A stretch of DNA of 64,000 nucleotides from Latilactobacillus graminis DSM 20719 (lineage in GTDB: Bacteria > Bacillota > Bacilli > Lactobacillales > Lactobacillaceae): positions 1 through 64,000 of the forward strand of contig NZ_AYZB01000003.1 in NCBI RefSeq assembly GCF_001436415.1, in the 5' to 3' direction. This document shows, piece by piece, positions 27,521 through 35,523 of the stretch. Positions within the stretch are counted from its first letter, which is position 1; every line of letters starts with the position of its first letter. Under the pieces are notes generated by a model, which saw only the letters and a program-made list of their open reading frames with translations, was not told where the DNA came from and ran no database searches. A program made the translations under genes and the position numbers.

Positions 27521-27755
27521 CAAAAAAGTCTTTTTGTCTGCTAAAAACGACAAAAAGACTAATAGCCTCATAATATCCGTTGATAGCGCCCCGTAACGTT
27601 TCGTTACGACAGTCCTTGATTTATTCAACCAAGTCCCAACATCAAAATGAATAAGCAAATTGACATTTCGGCAAATTCCCCTTTAATTATCCCTCATCAC
27701 TGCTTAGTCAGTTCAGGATAACGACTGATGGTTTTTGCGACCTCTTATCTTGTTA
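27521..27755 (-). promoter_or_regulatory. Lysine riboswitch (L box) with terminator
   Basis: The minus strand shows the L-box conserved blocks in order: AGAGGTCGC (about 27738-27747), GGGGAATTTGCCGAA (about 27667-27681), and GGGGCGCTATCAAC (about 27580-27593). A terminator follows: AGTCTTTTTGTC, a loop, GACAAAAAGACT and T residues (27521-27560). Lysine binding would favour termination and switch off lysP. Confidence 0.85.
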
Positions 27756-27761
27756 GAAATG

Positions 27762-27790
27762 AGTATACCGAATTCCCGGAATTACGTCAA
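27762..27790 (-). promoter_or_regulatory. Promoter of lysP
   Basis: Minus strand -35 TTGACG (27785-27790), 17-bp spacer, -10 TATACT (27762-27767), immediately upstream of the L box. Confidence 0.7.
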
Positions 27791-27862
27791 TTATTTCCAA
27801 AAAAACACGACTATTTCGATCGTGATTTTCATATTGGCTATCCTTATTGATTTTTCTTGATT

Positions 27863-28876
27863 CTATCGTAACCGGATAATTAGGAATAAAATAATCGCAA
27901 TCATCACCACGAAAATCGCGTATAACCACCAATTATTGTTCCTTGGCAGTTCAACAGCTTGGTCGTTATACTTGGCCACCATCTTACGCGTCATTACAAA
28001 ATCCTTTGAAAGTCGCCAGTGACCTTTATTCGACGACACATGTAATAAGATGTTGTATCGACCTACTGTCAACGAATGACTATTCAAATCAACGCCATAA
28101 TTAAAGTTTGAATTGGGTGCCATTTCCAAATCGTGCCGTTTATTTTGATACAGAATCTTATTCGATCCTACTTTACGAATCTCAGCTCTAACCTTCATCT
28201 TACCTACTGCATTTGCTTTGAAATTCTGAATATTCACCAGAATTGTCGGGTGGCTGTTCACAAGTCCCGCACGGATTTTCCTTAATCGTAAACTAGGCCG
28301 AACTATTTCATCAGATTCTGTCAACTTGGCCGCTAGAACATAAGCATATCGGTTGGTTAACGTTGCACCACCTTTTCTTTTTATCGCTTGGTCAGCCTGA
28401 TTATTGGGCACTTGGGTGATGTAAAACCCGCCTAAGATCTGTCCTCTAAAAGGTTCGTCTGGTGTCTTCAAGTTAAACGTTATAGTTTGACTACCATTGG
28501 CTGGTACCTTAACCTGTTGAGGACTTGATATGAGATCCGTAAAACTAGCCTTGAGTGAGTAATCACGTTGCGACTTCGTTCCAGTATAATCAATTACCCC
28601 ATTTGTATTCGTTGTCGCAGTCGTAGGAGTCACATCCACTATAATCGGCCGGGTGCTACTGTTTTGGATGCTCAACTCAAGTTCTTGCCGATGACCGGGT
28701 GTCACTTTTAAATCATAATATCCCAAATCAGCATCTGTTTGATTGGCAGGATAGATCGGCATTACTGAATAAGCCACTTGCTCTGCTTGAACGGGTTGAT
28801 GATCCATCATCAACCCTAGGATAAAAGCAACGCATAACGCTAATACCAGTCCAGATTGACGCTTTATCTGTCTCAT
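27863..28876 (-). CDS. DUF916/DUF3324 (WxLIP-type) surface protein, second copy
   Basis: 337 residues: signal peptide (about 1-32, cleavage after VQA), DUF916 domain (about 34-150), DUF3324 domain (about 160-300) and a C-terminal transmembrane helix with a short basic end. The architecture equals that of the protein at 22042-23097, but the sequence is clearly diverged. ATG at 28876 is chosen, with GGAGG ten bases upstream; the in-frame TTG is only one base from it. No intact WxL gene adjoins it; only decayed WxL-like fragments lie upstream, so it may be an orphan left from a degraded cluster. Confidence 0.85.
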   Translation of the reverse strand: MRQIKRQSGLVLALCVAFILGLMMDHQPVQAEQVAYSVMPIYPANQTDADLGYYDLKVTPGHRQELELSIQNSSTRPIIVDVTPTTATTNTNGVIDYTGTKSQRDYSLKASFTDLISSPQQVKVPANGSQTITFNLKTPDEPFRGQILGGFYITQVPNNQADQAIKRKGGATLTNRYAYVLAAKLTESDEIVRPSLRLRKIRAGLVNSHPTILVNIQNFKANAVGKMKVRAEIRKVGSNKILYQNKRHDLEMAPNSNFNYGVDLNSHSLTVGRYNILLHVSSNKGHWRLSKDFVMTRKMVAKYNDQAVELPRNNNWWLYAIFVVMIAIILFLIIRLR

Positions 28877-28897
28877 TTTATTCAATCCTCCTTCTAA

Positions 28898-28969
28898 TTA
28901 AGGATTCGGTGTCACACCTTGTAATATCCAGCTTATTCCGCCGTGCTCCCTTTTAACATGCACCACCAT
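28898..28969 (-). pseudogene. C-terminal remnant of a WxL-type protein (fragment 1)
   Basis: A short frame ends GGISWILQGVTPNP and a stop. It has the W-x-L motif and short tail that close WxL domains. It ends 21 bases before the DUF916 start codon, where a WxL gene is expected. No start with a ribosome site is present, so it is read as a relic. The match is short. Confidence 0.45.
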
Positions 28970-28988
28970 TGACTTTCAATAGTACCGT

Positions 28989-29135
28989 TTAATTATCCTG
29001 CCAATTAACTGACGTAATTTCCTCATCAGCGGTAGTCGTTTTAGACGCGACCTGCACTGGTACAGATCTAATATTAGTTTGTTGGTTATAATCATTGACG
29101 TAAACTAACCCACCACTAGCTTGAAGCCAGTTGTA
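28989..29135 (-). pseudogene. C-terminal remnant of a WxL-type protein (fragment 2)
   Basis: A frame without a start codon runs YNWLQASGGLVYVNDYN and continues to EEITSVNWQDN and a stop. The ending resembles a WxL terminus with altered last residues. Together with fragment 1 it indicates a decayed WxL gene or genes upstream of the second DUF916 gene. Confidence 0.4.
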
Positions 29136-29183
29136 TCATTAAAAAGATTCCGGTAATCGTCATTAATGTCTAGCGATTGAAAC

Positions 29184-29220
29184 AAAAAAGGGTCATCTTC
29201 ATGAAGATGACCCTTGTTAA
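29184..29220 (-). terminator. Terminator of the Rrf2-type operon
   Basis: Stem AAGGGTCATCTTC with its complement and A/T tracts, 15-50 bases beyond the stop codon of the Rrf2-family gene. Confidence 0.8.
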
Positions 29221-29234
29221 ATTGTCTAAACATC

Positions 29235-29750
29235 TTATTTTAAATTCTTTATTATTTTTTGAATTAATAATTCACGTTGCTCAGCGGATTGGTTCCAATC
29301 AATGACCGGAATCGCCTGGTGTCCAATCGTTTCGATAATCAACCCTGCCACGGTTTGCCGCTTTAATTCATTTGCCCACAACATATCTGCCTTATGAAAA
29401 GCAGCGTTGATAATCAGTGTCCCTTGTTTAGCAACTGGTTGAAAGTCATTGAAGACCGTATCCAACTTACCGGTATCTGGATAAGACTTGATCTGCCCCT
29501 CAGTTGCCAACACCACATCATAAATCGATACTTCATCAGCCGAACGGGCCAGCGTAAAACCACCGCTATTCCCGGAAGTTGATTTAACTAACCCCGCCAC
29601 AACCAATTTGCGCATAATTTTGCGCAAATAGGTTTGAGAACCGCCTAACCGATGATGAATAACTTCAGACGAGATCGTATGTTCAGGATCTTGTGTCGCC
29701 AAAAGTACGATAATACAAGTTGCTTGTTCAAACGCCCGTGTTAAATGCAT
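29235..29750 (-). CDS. Rrf2-family transcriptional regulator
   Basis: 171 residues. The N-terminal winged helix-turn-helix (about 10-70) has the Rrf2 form HTISSEVIHHRLGGSQTYLRK-like helix pair followed by the wing SGNSGGFTLAR. No cysteine triad for an iron-sulfur cluster is present, so it belongs to the cluster-free branch (for example CymR- or YwnA-like). ATG at 29750 has AAGGAGA seven bases upstream; the longer frame is rejected. It follows an uncharacterised gene closely and the two probably form an operon. Target genes are unknown. Confidence 0.85.
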   Translation of the reverse strand: MHLTRAFEQATCIIVLLATQDPEHTISSEVIHHRLGGSQTYLRKIMRKLVVAGLVKSTSGNSGGFTLARSADEVSIYDVVLATEGQIKSYPDTGKLDTVFNDFQPVAKQGTLIINAAFHKADMLWANELKRQTVAGLIIETIGHQAIPVIDWNQSAEQRELLIQKIIKNLK

Positions 29751-29780
29751 CAATCTATCTCCTTCTAAACGGTCGTGCAC

Positions 29781-30317
29781 TTATGCCTTTTTGGTCTTAA
29801 TGAATGCACCAGAGGATTGGCTTGCATCCGTTTGGACTTCAAAGCCATATTTTTCAAGAATATGTGCTACTTTCTTAAAGTCATCGCTATCAAACGTACT
29901 GATGTTGCCATCAATCGTTTCAATCTCCAATTTATTAGCTAAGTTACAAAATGCCTTGACTGCTAATTGGGCTAACCCTAAATTTTGGAAGTCGTAGACC
30001 GCTAATCGTGAAGCTGCCCCTAGTGTTTCAAGAACAGTAATGTGCATTTCCTTTTTCCATTTATTCGTTTCAAATAAGAGTTGTGCTTGAAAATCAACCA
30101 TCGAATGTCCAAAACGGTCAACGTTAGCGTACGGTGTATAGACAAAAATCGAGTTTGTTGATTCTTGTTGACCATTTTCGCGATAGTCGGTATAAACAAT
30201 ATACTGCTTGACCTTTTCATCATTAACCTGGTTCATACTTAACAAAATTGTCAAATTTTCATTTGCTTCAATTTGTGCTAATTTGCGTGCATAAGCTTGG
30301 TCATTTTCGTTTGCCAT
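29781..30317 (-). CDS. Conserved protein of unknown function
   Basis: 178 residues, soluble, no signal peptide or membrane helix. I do not recognise a named domain. The sequence alternates beta and alpha segments, with an acidic N-terminal half and a C-terminal segment around DFKKVAHILEKYGFEVQTD that looks like a small alpha/beta domain. ATG at 30317 is used with a GGGGG site eight bases upstream. The Rrf2-family gene starts 30 bases after its stop, suggesting joint transcription. Confidence 0.65.
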   Translation of the reverse strand: MANENDQAYARKLAQIEANENLTILLSMNQVNDEKVKQYIVYTDYRENGQQESTNSIFVYTPYANVDRFGHSMVDFQAQLLFETNKWKKEMHITVLETLGAASRLAVYDFQNLGLAQLAVKAFCNLANKLEIETIDGNISTFDSDDFKKVAHILEKYGFEVQTDASQSSGAFIKTKKA

Positions 30318-30399
30318 TTGATTAACCCCCATTTGTCTTTCAAACCGATTATACCATAGCTTACTGATTAAAAACTGATTTATTATGGTTAAGGGCCTG

Positions 30400-30930
30400 T
30401 TATTTTATCGACTTGGAAGCGCTCACTATACAACGGTAATATTGCACGCGTTGACCACCCAAATAAGCAGGTAATTGTGTTTGGTAAGTTTTGGTAAACT
30501 GCGCTTTTAGTAAACTCGCTTGCGAAGCTTGATTGGTTAAAAAACAGGCCGCATTATAGGTTTTAACACCGGTTGTTTGTGCATAGGCTTGTAGTGTCGC
30601 TGGTAGAATTGCACTGATAATTCCTTGCCGTTGGTAAGCTGGTAAAATTGCAAAACTCAATTCATAAGCCACTAATGTTTGCCCATCATCACCCAAAGTC
30701 GGAGCCAACATTATCAAGCCTTTAACAGCCCGCGTTATACGATCAACAATCGCCCATGCGTCCTCATCAGCCATTAACATTCCTAAAAACGATTGTGTCT
30801 CTTGTTTTGATTGGAAAGCTGGCATGTTAAGTTGCGTCACAATTTCCTGATTACAGCCAATTTGATAAACGGTTGCTTCATCGGTTGCTTGAAAATGACG
30901 TAATTCATTTTTTTCAGTCTTAATCTGCAT
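30400..30930 (-). CDS. GNAT-family N-acetyltransferase
   Basis: 176 residues with the GNAT fold. The acetyl-CoA site motif Q-x-x-G-x-[IL] is visible as YQRQGIISAILPATLQAYA near 113-132, and the N-terminus (LRHFQATDEATVYQI) resembles RimJ/RimL-type acetyltransferases. ATG at 30930 is chosen because AAGGAG lies about 10 bases upstream. The substrate could be a ribosomal protein, an amino acid or a small amine. It is monocistronic as far as can be seen. Confidence 0.82.
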   Translation of the reverse strand: MQIKTEKNELRHFQATDEATVYQIGCNQEIVTQLNMPAFQSKQETQSFLGMLMADEDAWAIVDRITRAVKGLIMLAPTLGDDGQTLVAYELSFAILPAYQRQGIISAILPATLQAYAQTTGVKTYNAACFLTNQASQASLLKAQFTKTYQTQLPAYLGGQRVQYYRCIVSASKSIK

Positions 30931-31002
30931 CCACAACAACTCCTTAGTATGATTATCACTTATAGTAACCTACTTATTAATTTACGCCAAGTGAGTTCTT
31001 AC

Positions 31003-31031
31003 TTGACTTTTATTCCGGACTACCGTAGATT
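31003..31031 (+). promoter_or_regulatory. Promoter of the T-box/transporter transcript
   Basis: -35 TTGACT (31003-31008), 17-bp spacer, -10 TAGATT (31026-31031). The T-box leader begins about 10 bases later. Confidence 0.65.
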
Positions 31032-31039
31032 GAATAACA

Positions 31040-31276
31040 ATCATAAGTCATCTTAATTCAAACTAAGTAGCACATTATCTGGGTGTCAGAAAGTCGGTGG
31101 TTGCTGCGAACCGATCAGGGTCAATGTCGCAAAATACTGAATTGATGATTCGGCTAACTAACAGGACCGTTATCACCTGTAAGAGTGGTGGGTTGCTTAA
31201 AAACAACCTACTAACTGGGTGGTACCGCGGTTTTCTGATCGTCCCTATTCGCATAAGCGAGTAGGGATTTTTTTGT
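31040..31276 (+). promoter_or_regulatory. T-box leader, probable tyrosine specifier
   Basis: Stem I carries AGAAAGTCGGTGGTTGCTGCGA-like order (AG box and GNUG regions), a probable specifier TAC (Tyr) in CAAAATACTGAATTG, the T-box AACTGGGTGGTACCGCG (31216-31232) and a terminator with stem CCCTATTCGC/GCGAGTAGGG and seven T. Uncharged tRNA-Tyr would switch on the downstream genes. T-box(Tyr) control of NhaC-type transporters is known in Firmicutes. Confidence 0.85.
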
Positions 31277-31369
31277 ATTATCATTTTCAATCCGAATTAT
31301 GGTTAAGCGCCAGTACCAATTTAAGAAACATCTTTTAACTAGCATCATTTTATCTAAGGAGGGATTTTC

Positions 31370-31432
31370 ATGTTCAAGCTATCATCATGCGGGGGAATCC
31401 TTCGTTATCAGCCTTTTGTCGTACCAATCTAA
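31370..31432 (+). CDS. 20-residue small ORF with strong ribosome binding site
   Basis: A small frame MFKLSSCGGILRYQPFVVPI is preceded by AAGGAGGG at a good distance and sits between the T-box terminator and the transporter gene. The ribosome site is stronger than that of the transporter. It has no recognised family. It could be a regulatory leader peptide, a small protein or chance. Note the CGG core and the Pro-rich hydrophobic end. Confidence 0.45.
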   Translation: MFKLSSCGGILRYQPFVVPI

Positions 31433-31460
31433 TCATTAAATGCAAAAGGATGCGATTCAA

Positions 31461-32834
31461 ATGACAAATCATAAAATTAGTTTATTAGAAGCAAGCACTG
31501 TCTTAATTATTCTGTTAGCTATCATGGGTAGCGGCGTGATTATTTTCCAACTTTCTCCTCAGACACCGGTCTTAACAGCCATCGCCTTGTTAATCCTATG
31601 GGCGCGGTGGCGTCACTTTAGTTGGCCCACCATTCATCATGGCATTGAAGAAGGTCTACAGAGTGGAATAATTCCGATTATTATTTTCATGCTTGTTGGG
31701 GCTTTAATCAGTATTTGGATTGCCGCCGGCGTGATTCCCAGCTTAATGGTTTGGGGCTTTAAAATGGTCAGCGTACACTGGTTCATTCCCTCAATTTTCG
31801 TCGTCTGTGCCCTTGTTGGTAGTGCGATAGGAAGTGCTTTTACCGTCATTTCAACGGTTGGAATTGCTTTTTTCGGGATTGGGGCCACACTTGGTCTTAA
31901 TACAACAATTGTGGCGGCTGCCATTATTTCTGGAGCAATATTTGGTGATAAATCATCCCCACTTTCACAATCAACCAACCTAACTGCCGCCGTTACAGAA
32001 ACCGACCTATTCGCTCACATTAAAAACTTGATGTGGACAACCATCCCCGCTTTTATCGGCTCATTAATTTTATATGCCATCATCGGACACACATCCAAAA
32101 ATATTTCGCTGGATAAAATTGACACCACCATTGGGCTTTTAAAAGCTCATACTTCTGTCAGCTTATTGGCATTAATTCCAATTCTTTTGATTTTCGTTTG
32201 CGCCCGGTTAAAAATGCCCGCAATTCCCACTCTTTTTTTAAACATCGCCAGTTCAATCGGTCTCATCTACTGTCATCAACCACATACGGCGCTTGCTAAA
32301 ATTGCCAGCTACATCGAACATGGCTTTGTGGCCCACACCGGCGATAAAAATATCGATACACTTCTTTCCCGTGGTGGTATTAGCAGTATGTTAAGTACCG
32401 TTGCACTGATTATCTTAACGTTAACGCTTGGCGGTCTTTTGATGAAATTGGGCCTTATCGAACGCGTAATGACGCCCCTTGCGACCCATCTGAAGACCCC
32501 TGGTCAACTGGTCAGTGCCGTGATTATCTCCGGGATTAGCGTCAATCTCTTTATTGGTGAAGAATTTCTCTCAGTGATTCTACCTGGCAAAGCGTTTAAA
32601 CCAACTTTCGAAAAATCATCATTGAGCAACCTTGCCTTAGGCCGAGCCCTCGAAGATGGTGGTACCGTGATTAATTACCTTGTCCCTTGGGGTGTTGCCG
32701 GTGTTTTTGCCGCCAATACACTGGGCGTCCCCACATTAAGCTACCTCCCATTTTGCTTTTTCAGCCTCCTATCACCGATTTTTTCAATCCTCAGTGCCTT
32801 TACTGGGATTGGTTTAAAGAAGAAAACCCCATAA
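31461..32834 (+). CDS. NhaC-family transporter, possible tyrosine transporter
   Basis: 457 residues with about eleven to twelve membrane helices. Family features are the GDKSSPLSQSTNLTAAV segment (about 165-183) and EEFLSVILPGKAFKPTFE. NhaC proteins are annotated as Na+/H+ antiporters. Here the T-box(Tyr) leader suggests an amino-acid role, for example tyrosine uptake coupled to sodium, which has been proposed for T-box-controlled members. ATG at 31461 has AAAAGGA about ten bases upstream; the ATG at 31440 has none. A terminator follows. Which ion and solute are moved is not shown. Confidence 0.82.
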   Translation: MTNHKISLLEASTVLIILLAIMGSGVIIFQLSPQTPVLTAIALLILWARWRHFSWPTIHHGIEEGLQSGIIPIIIFMLVGALISIWIAAGVIPSLMVWGFKMVSVHWFIPSIFVVCALVGSAIGSAFTVISTVGIAFFGIGATLGLNTTIVAAAIISGAIFGDKSSPLSQSTNLTAAVTETDLFAHIKNLMWTTIPAFIGSLILYAIIGHTSKNISLDKIDTTIGLLKAHTSVSLLALIPILLIFVCARLKMPAIPTLFLNIASSIGLIYCHQPHTALAKIASYIEHGFVAHTGDKNIDTLLSRGGISSMLSTVALIILTLTLGGLLMKLGLIERVMTPLATHLKTPGQLVSAVIISGISVNLFIGEEFLSVILPGKAFKPTFEKSSLSNLALGRALEDGGTVINYLVPWGVAGVFAANTLGVPTLSYLPFCFFSLLSPIFSILSAFTGIGLKKKTP

Positions 32835-32840
32835 CCATTA

Positions 32841-32883
32841 AAAAACCAGCAAAGATAAAATTCATCCTTGCTGGTTTTTTAGG
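32841..32883 (+). terminator. Terminator of the NhaC-type gene
   Basis: Stem AAAAAACCAGCAAG with its complement CTTGCTGGTTTTTT. It lies between converging genes and may work in both directions. Confidence 0.82.
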
Positions 32884-32907
32884 GCCCAAATACGCCATAA
32901 TTTATTC

Positions 32908-33501
32908 TTAAAATAACTGCGCTAAGAATTGTCCACCATAGACTAACGCGAAACTGTAAGCCAAAATTGAGGCTGGTTTACACAAAATAATGATCCAGGT
33001 AAATTGTTTCAATGACATTTCGGTTAAACCGGCCATTAAACATAAAACATCGTCTGGTGCAACTGGCAAGAAAATAGCAAGCGCGAAGAACCGTGTAAAG
33101 TTTTTCTTTTCCGTGATCGTACCGATATACTTGTCATACGTTTTTTCACTAATAACGTGCAAAATGAATGGCTTCCCAAATCGGCGGGCCAACAAAAAAT
33201 TACAAATCGAGCCAATCCCGATACCAACATAATTATAAACAAAACCCCACAACGGGCCAAATACCAAGACACCAGCTGCCGTACTAATGCCACCTGGAAT
33301 GACAGGAATCACGACCTGAATAACCTGAATTAAGATGAAAATCAGTGGTCCAATCAGCACTGAATGCCCCAAGTACGCTTGTAACGCAGTCGTATTATTA
33401 AAAAGGCCTAACCGCGACCAATAAACGGCCAATAAAATGCTCCCAATGAATGCCATCAGCGACGTTGCGTTAATTAAACGTCTTGAAGTTGTTCTACTCA
33501 T
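32908..33501 (-). CDS. TVP38/TMEM64-family (VTT domain) membrane protein
   Basis: 197 residues with five to six hydrophobic helices. The VTT (SNARE-associated) domain is recognisable: IPVIPGGISTAAGVLVFGPLWGF, the F-G-K-P segment and the re-entrant FLPVAPDDVLCLMAGLTEMS. DedA/VTT proteins of bacteria affect membrane lipid handling and proton-motive force; some carry undecaprenyl phosphate or phosphatidylethanolamine across the membrane. The role here is open. ATG with GGAAGGG upstream. Transcribed alone, converging on the NhaC-type gene. Confidence 0.85.
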   Translation of the reverse strand: MSRTTSRRLINATSLMAFIGSILLAVYWSRLGLFNNTTALQAYLGHSVLIGPLIFILIQVIQVVIPVIPGGISTAAGVLVFGPLWGFVYNYVGIGIGSICNFLLARRFGKPFILHVISEKTYDKYIGTITEKKNFTRFFALAIFLPVAPDDVLCLMAGLTEMSLKQFTWIIILCKPASILAYSFALVYGGQFLAQLF

Positions 33502-33590
33502 CTGCTGAATTCCCTTCCAATTTGACTTTAATTATAAATTACCACATTCAGCATTATTTTATGTCAGTCAATGGTCTGATTTACAAAATC

Positions 33591-35327
33591 TTAATTTTCT
33601 AAGAATGCCCGAAATGGTTTCAAACCTTGTGCATGATACTTTTCAACGAAAGCAGCTACTTTTTCTGGATCTTGTGTTTGCTCATCAATCACAAGTTGTT
33701 CAACGGGTAGTGGCCGTTCATTAGCAATCTTAACATCAATCACGACCGGTTCTTTAGTCCCCATAGCTGCAGCAAAGGCGGTTTTTAATTCAGCCAATGT
33801 CCGAACAGTAAAGCCTCTAGCACCCATTGCAGTTGCGGCTGCCCCATAATCGGCACCTTGGATTGCAACTCCTGAACGTGGTTGGCCTTTATCATCTTGT
33901 TCTGCTTCAATAAACCCAAACGAATCGTTACTTAAAACGACATTGATGATTGGCATTTGATATTTAACTTGCGTAATAATGTCTTGCATCACCATTGAAA
34001 AACCACCATCGCCACTAATTGACCATACTTGACGATCAGGATATGTGGCTTGCGTCCCAATTGCTGCGGGCACAGCACATCCCATCGTTGCATACCAAGC
34101 AGATAATGTCATTTTTTGACCCGGCCGCATCTTCAAGAAACGGACACCATCAATCGACACATTACCAACATCAAGGTTAAAAATTGCATCAGCACTTGCC
34201 ATATCATTAATTTGCTTAAAGACTGGTTCAACTCGTAACGGTGATTGATCATCTTCTTCAAAGCTAGCTGTCCATACATCCCAGTTAGCTTTATTTGCAA
34301 TAGCTGCTTTATAAAAAGTGGATTGATTAGCCACTGGTTGACTCGCCGTTAATAATGTTTTAAGTGCTGTCTTTGCATCGGCTAAAATACCAACATCAAC
34401 GTGATGACGATGCCCCAATTTAGTTGGATCAATATCAATTTGAATGAATTTAGCATCTGGGTTAAAGAAATATTGGCCAAATTCATAGTTACTACCAACA
34501 AACAGAATTAAATCAGCAGCTGTAGCTAAGTCAACCCCTGGTTTAGTTGCTACCCGTCCAGCCGAAAGCATATAGGCAGGATAGTCATCCGCCACAATTC
34601 CCTTTGCAAGAGCCGAAGACATCATTGGTATCTTTAGTTGTTCCGAAAGTGCCACTAGTTCTTCACCAGCTGCACTAGCACCTTGACCGAAGTAAATAAT
34701 TGGCTGTTTAGCCTCTTTAATCAACTGCAGAGCACGTTCAATATCGGCATTTCTTGGTTCAGGATAATTACCAATTTGGAACAGATTAGCAGTCGCTTCA
34801 AAATTATCTTCGATTGGTTGCCAACCCAAATTAGTCGGAATTGTCACAACAGCAACGCCGTGATGTTTATACGCCTGCTGAATTGCTTGGTCAACCACTA
34901 GTGGCATCTGTTCAGCAGTCATAACGGTCCGATTATAAACCGCAACATCAGCAAACATTGGATTTTCATTCATTTCTTGGAAATAGTCAGTATTCATAAC
35001 CCCTGTCGCCACTTGTCCAACCAATGCCAATACCGGGACGTGATCATATTTAGCATCATAAAGGCCATTTAGTAAGTGGACTGCCCCCGGGCCTGCCGAT
35101 CCAAACGTCGCTGCAATCTTACCAGTTGCTTTAGCTTCCCCAGCAGCGGCCAATGCCCCAACTTCTTCATGTCGAACCTGAATGTAGCGCATAATTGCCT
35201 TTTGATTGTGTAAAGCATTCATTGTTGAGTCAAATGAACCACCAGGTAATCCGAATATATGATCAATTCCCCAATCTGCCATGACTTTTAACATTGCATC
35301 TGATGCATTTATTTTTTGTGCTACCAT
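33591..35327 (-). CDS. pox: Pyruvate oxidase
   Basis: 578 residues, the length of lactobacillar pyruvate oxidases. The thiamine-diphosphate enzyme layout is clear: Pyr domain with the catalytic Glu (VRHEEVGALAAAGEAK, about 53-68), a central FAD domain and the PP domain with GDGGFSMVMQDI and downstream N (about 440-470). It converts pyruvate, phosphate and oxygen to acetyl phosphate, CO2 and hydrogen peroxide. The divergent Dyp peroxidase gene may help deal with the peroxide. A cre-like palindrome overlaps its promoter, fitting catabolite repression and use in stationary aerobic growth. ATG with AGGAGG upstream. Confidence 0.94.
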   Translation of the reverse strand: MVAQKINASDAMLKVMADWGIDHIFGLPGGSFDSTMNALHNQKAIMRYIQVRHEEVGALAAAGEAKATGKIAATFGSAGPGAVHLLNGLYDAKYDHVPVLALVGQVATGVMNTDYFQEMNENPMFADVAVYNRTVMTAEQMPLVVDQAIQQAYKHHGVAVVTIPTNLGWQPIEDNFEATANLFQIGNYPEPRNADIERALQLIKEAKQPIIYFGQGASAAGEELVALSEQLKIPMMSSALAKGIVADDYPAYMLSAGRVATKPGVDLATAADLILFVGSNYEFGQYFFNPDAKFIQIDIDPTKLGHRHHVDVGILADAKTALKTLLTASQPVANQSTFYKAAIANKANWDVWTASFEEDDQSPLRVEPVFKQINDMASADAIFNLDVGNVSIDGVRFLKMRPGQKMTLSAWYATMGCAVPAAIGTQATYPDRQVWSISGDGGFSMVMQDIITQVKYQMPIINVVLSNDSFGFIEAEQDDKGQPRSGVAIQGADYGAAATAMGARGFTVRTLAELKTAFAAAMGTKEPVVIDVKIANERPLPVEQLVIDEQTQDPEKVAAFVEKYHAQGLKPFRAFLEN

Positions 35328-35366
35328 TTCGTAAGAACCTCCTGATTATTTTATTCCACCGAACCA

Positions 35367-35395
35367 ATTATAACGCTCAAAATGTAAGCGTTACA
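35367..35395 (-). promoter_or_regulatory. Promoter of pox with cre-like palindrome
   Basis: Minus strand -10 TATAAT (35367-35372), 17-bp spacer and -35 TGTAAC (35390-35395). The palindrome TGTAA-GCG-TTACA (35383-35395) overlaps the -35 and resembles a shortened cre site, where CcpA would repress. Confidence 0.6.
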
Positions 35396-35466
35396 AATAA
35401 TAAGTCTTTTTAGCTATTTTGACTGGTAACCAACCGCTTTTTTTGTTATGCTTACATTGAGCTAGA

Positions 35467-35481
35467 TAATAATGATTATTA
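35467..35481 (+). promoter_or_regulatory. Fur/PerR-type 7-1-7 inverted repeat upstream of the Dyp peroxidase
   Basis: TAATAAT-G-ATTATTA is a perfect 7-1-7 inverted repeat of the kind bound by Fur-family regulators such as PerR. It lies 43 bases upstream of the peroxidase start codon. Binding is inferred. Confidence 0.55.
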
Positions 35482-35523
35482 ATAACCAATCAATTACTTT
35501 GGATTCCTATGGAGGTTTTTAAC

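Noticed and set aside
31440-31460. Upstream ATG (31440) as the start of the NhaC-type protein
   Set aside because: It has no Shine-Dalgarno, while the ATG at 31461 follows AAAAGGA at acceptable spacing and matches the normal family N-terminus.
35419-35452. Promoter TTGACT/TATGCT upstream of the Dyp peroxidase
   Set aside because: The spacer is 22 bp, too long for a normal promoter, and no palindrome suggests a MerR-type activator.
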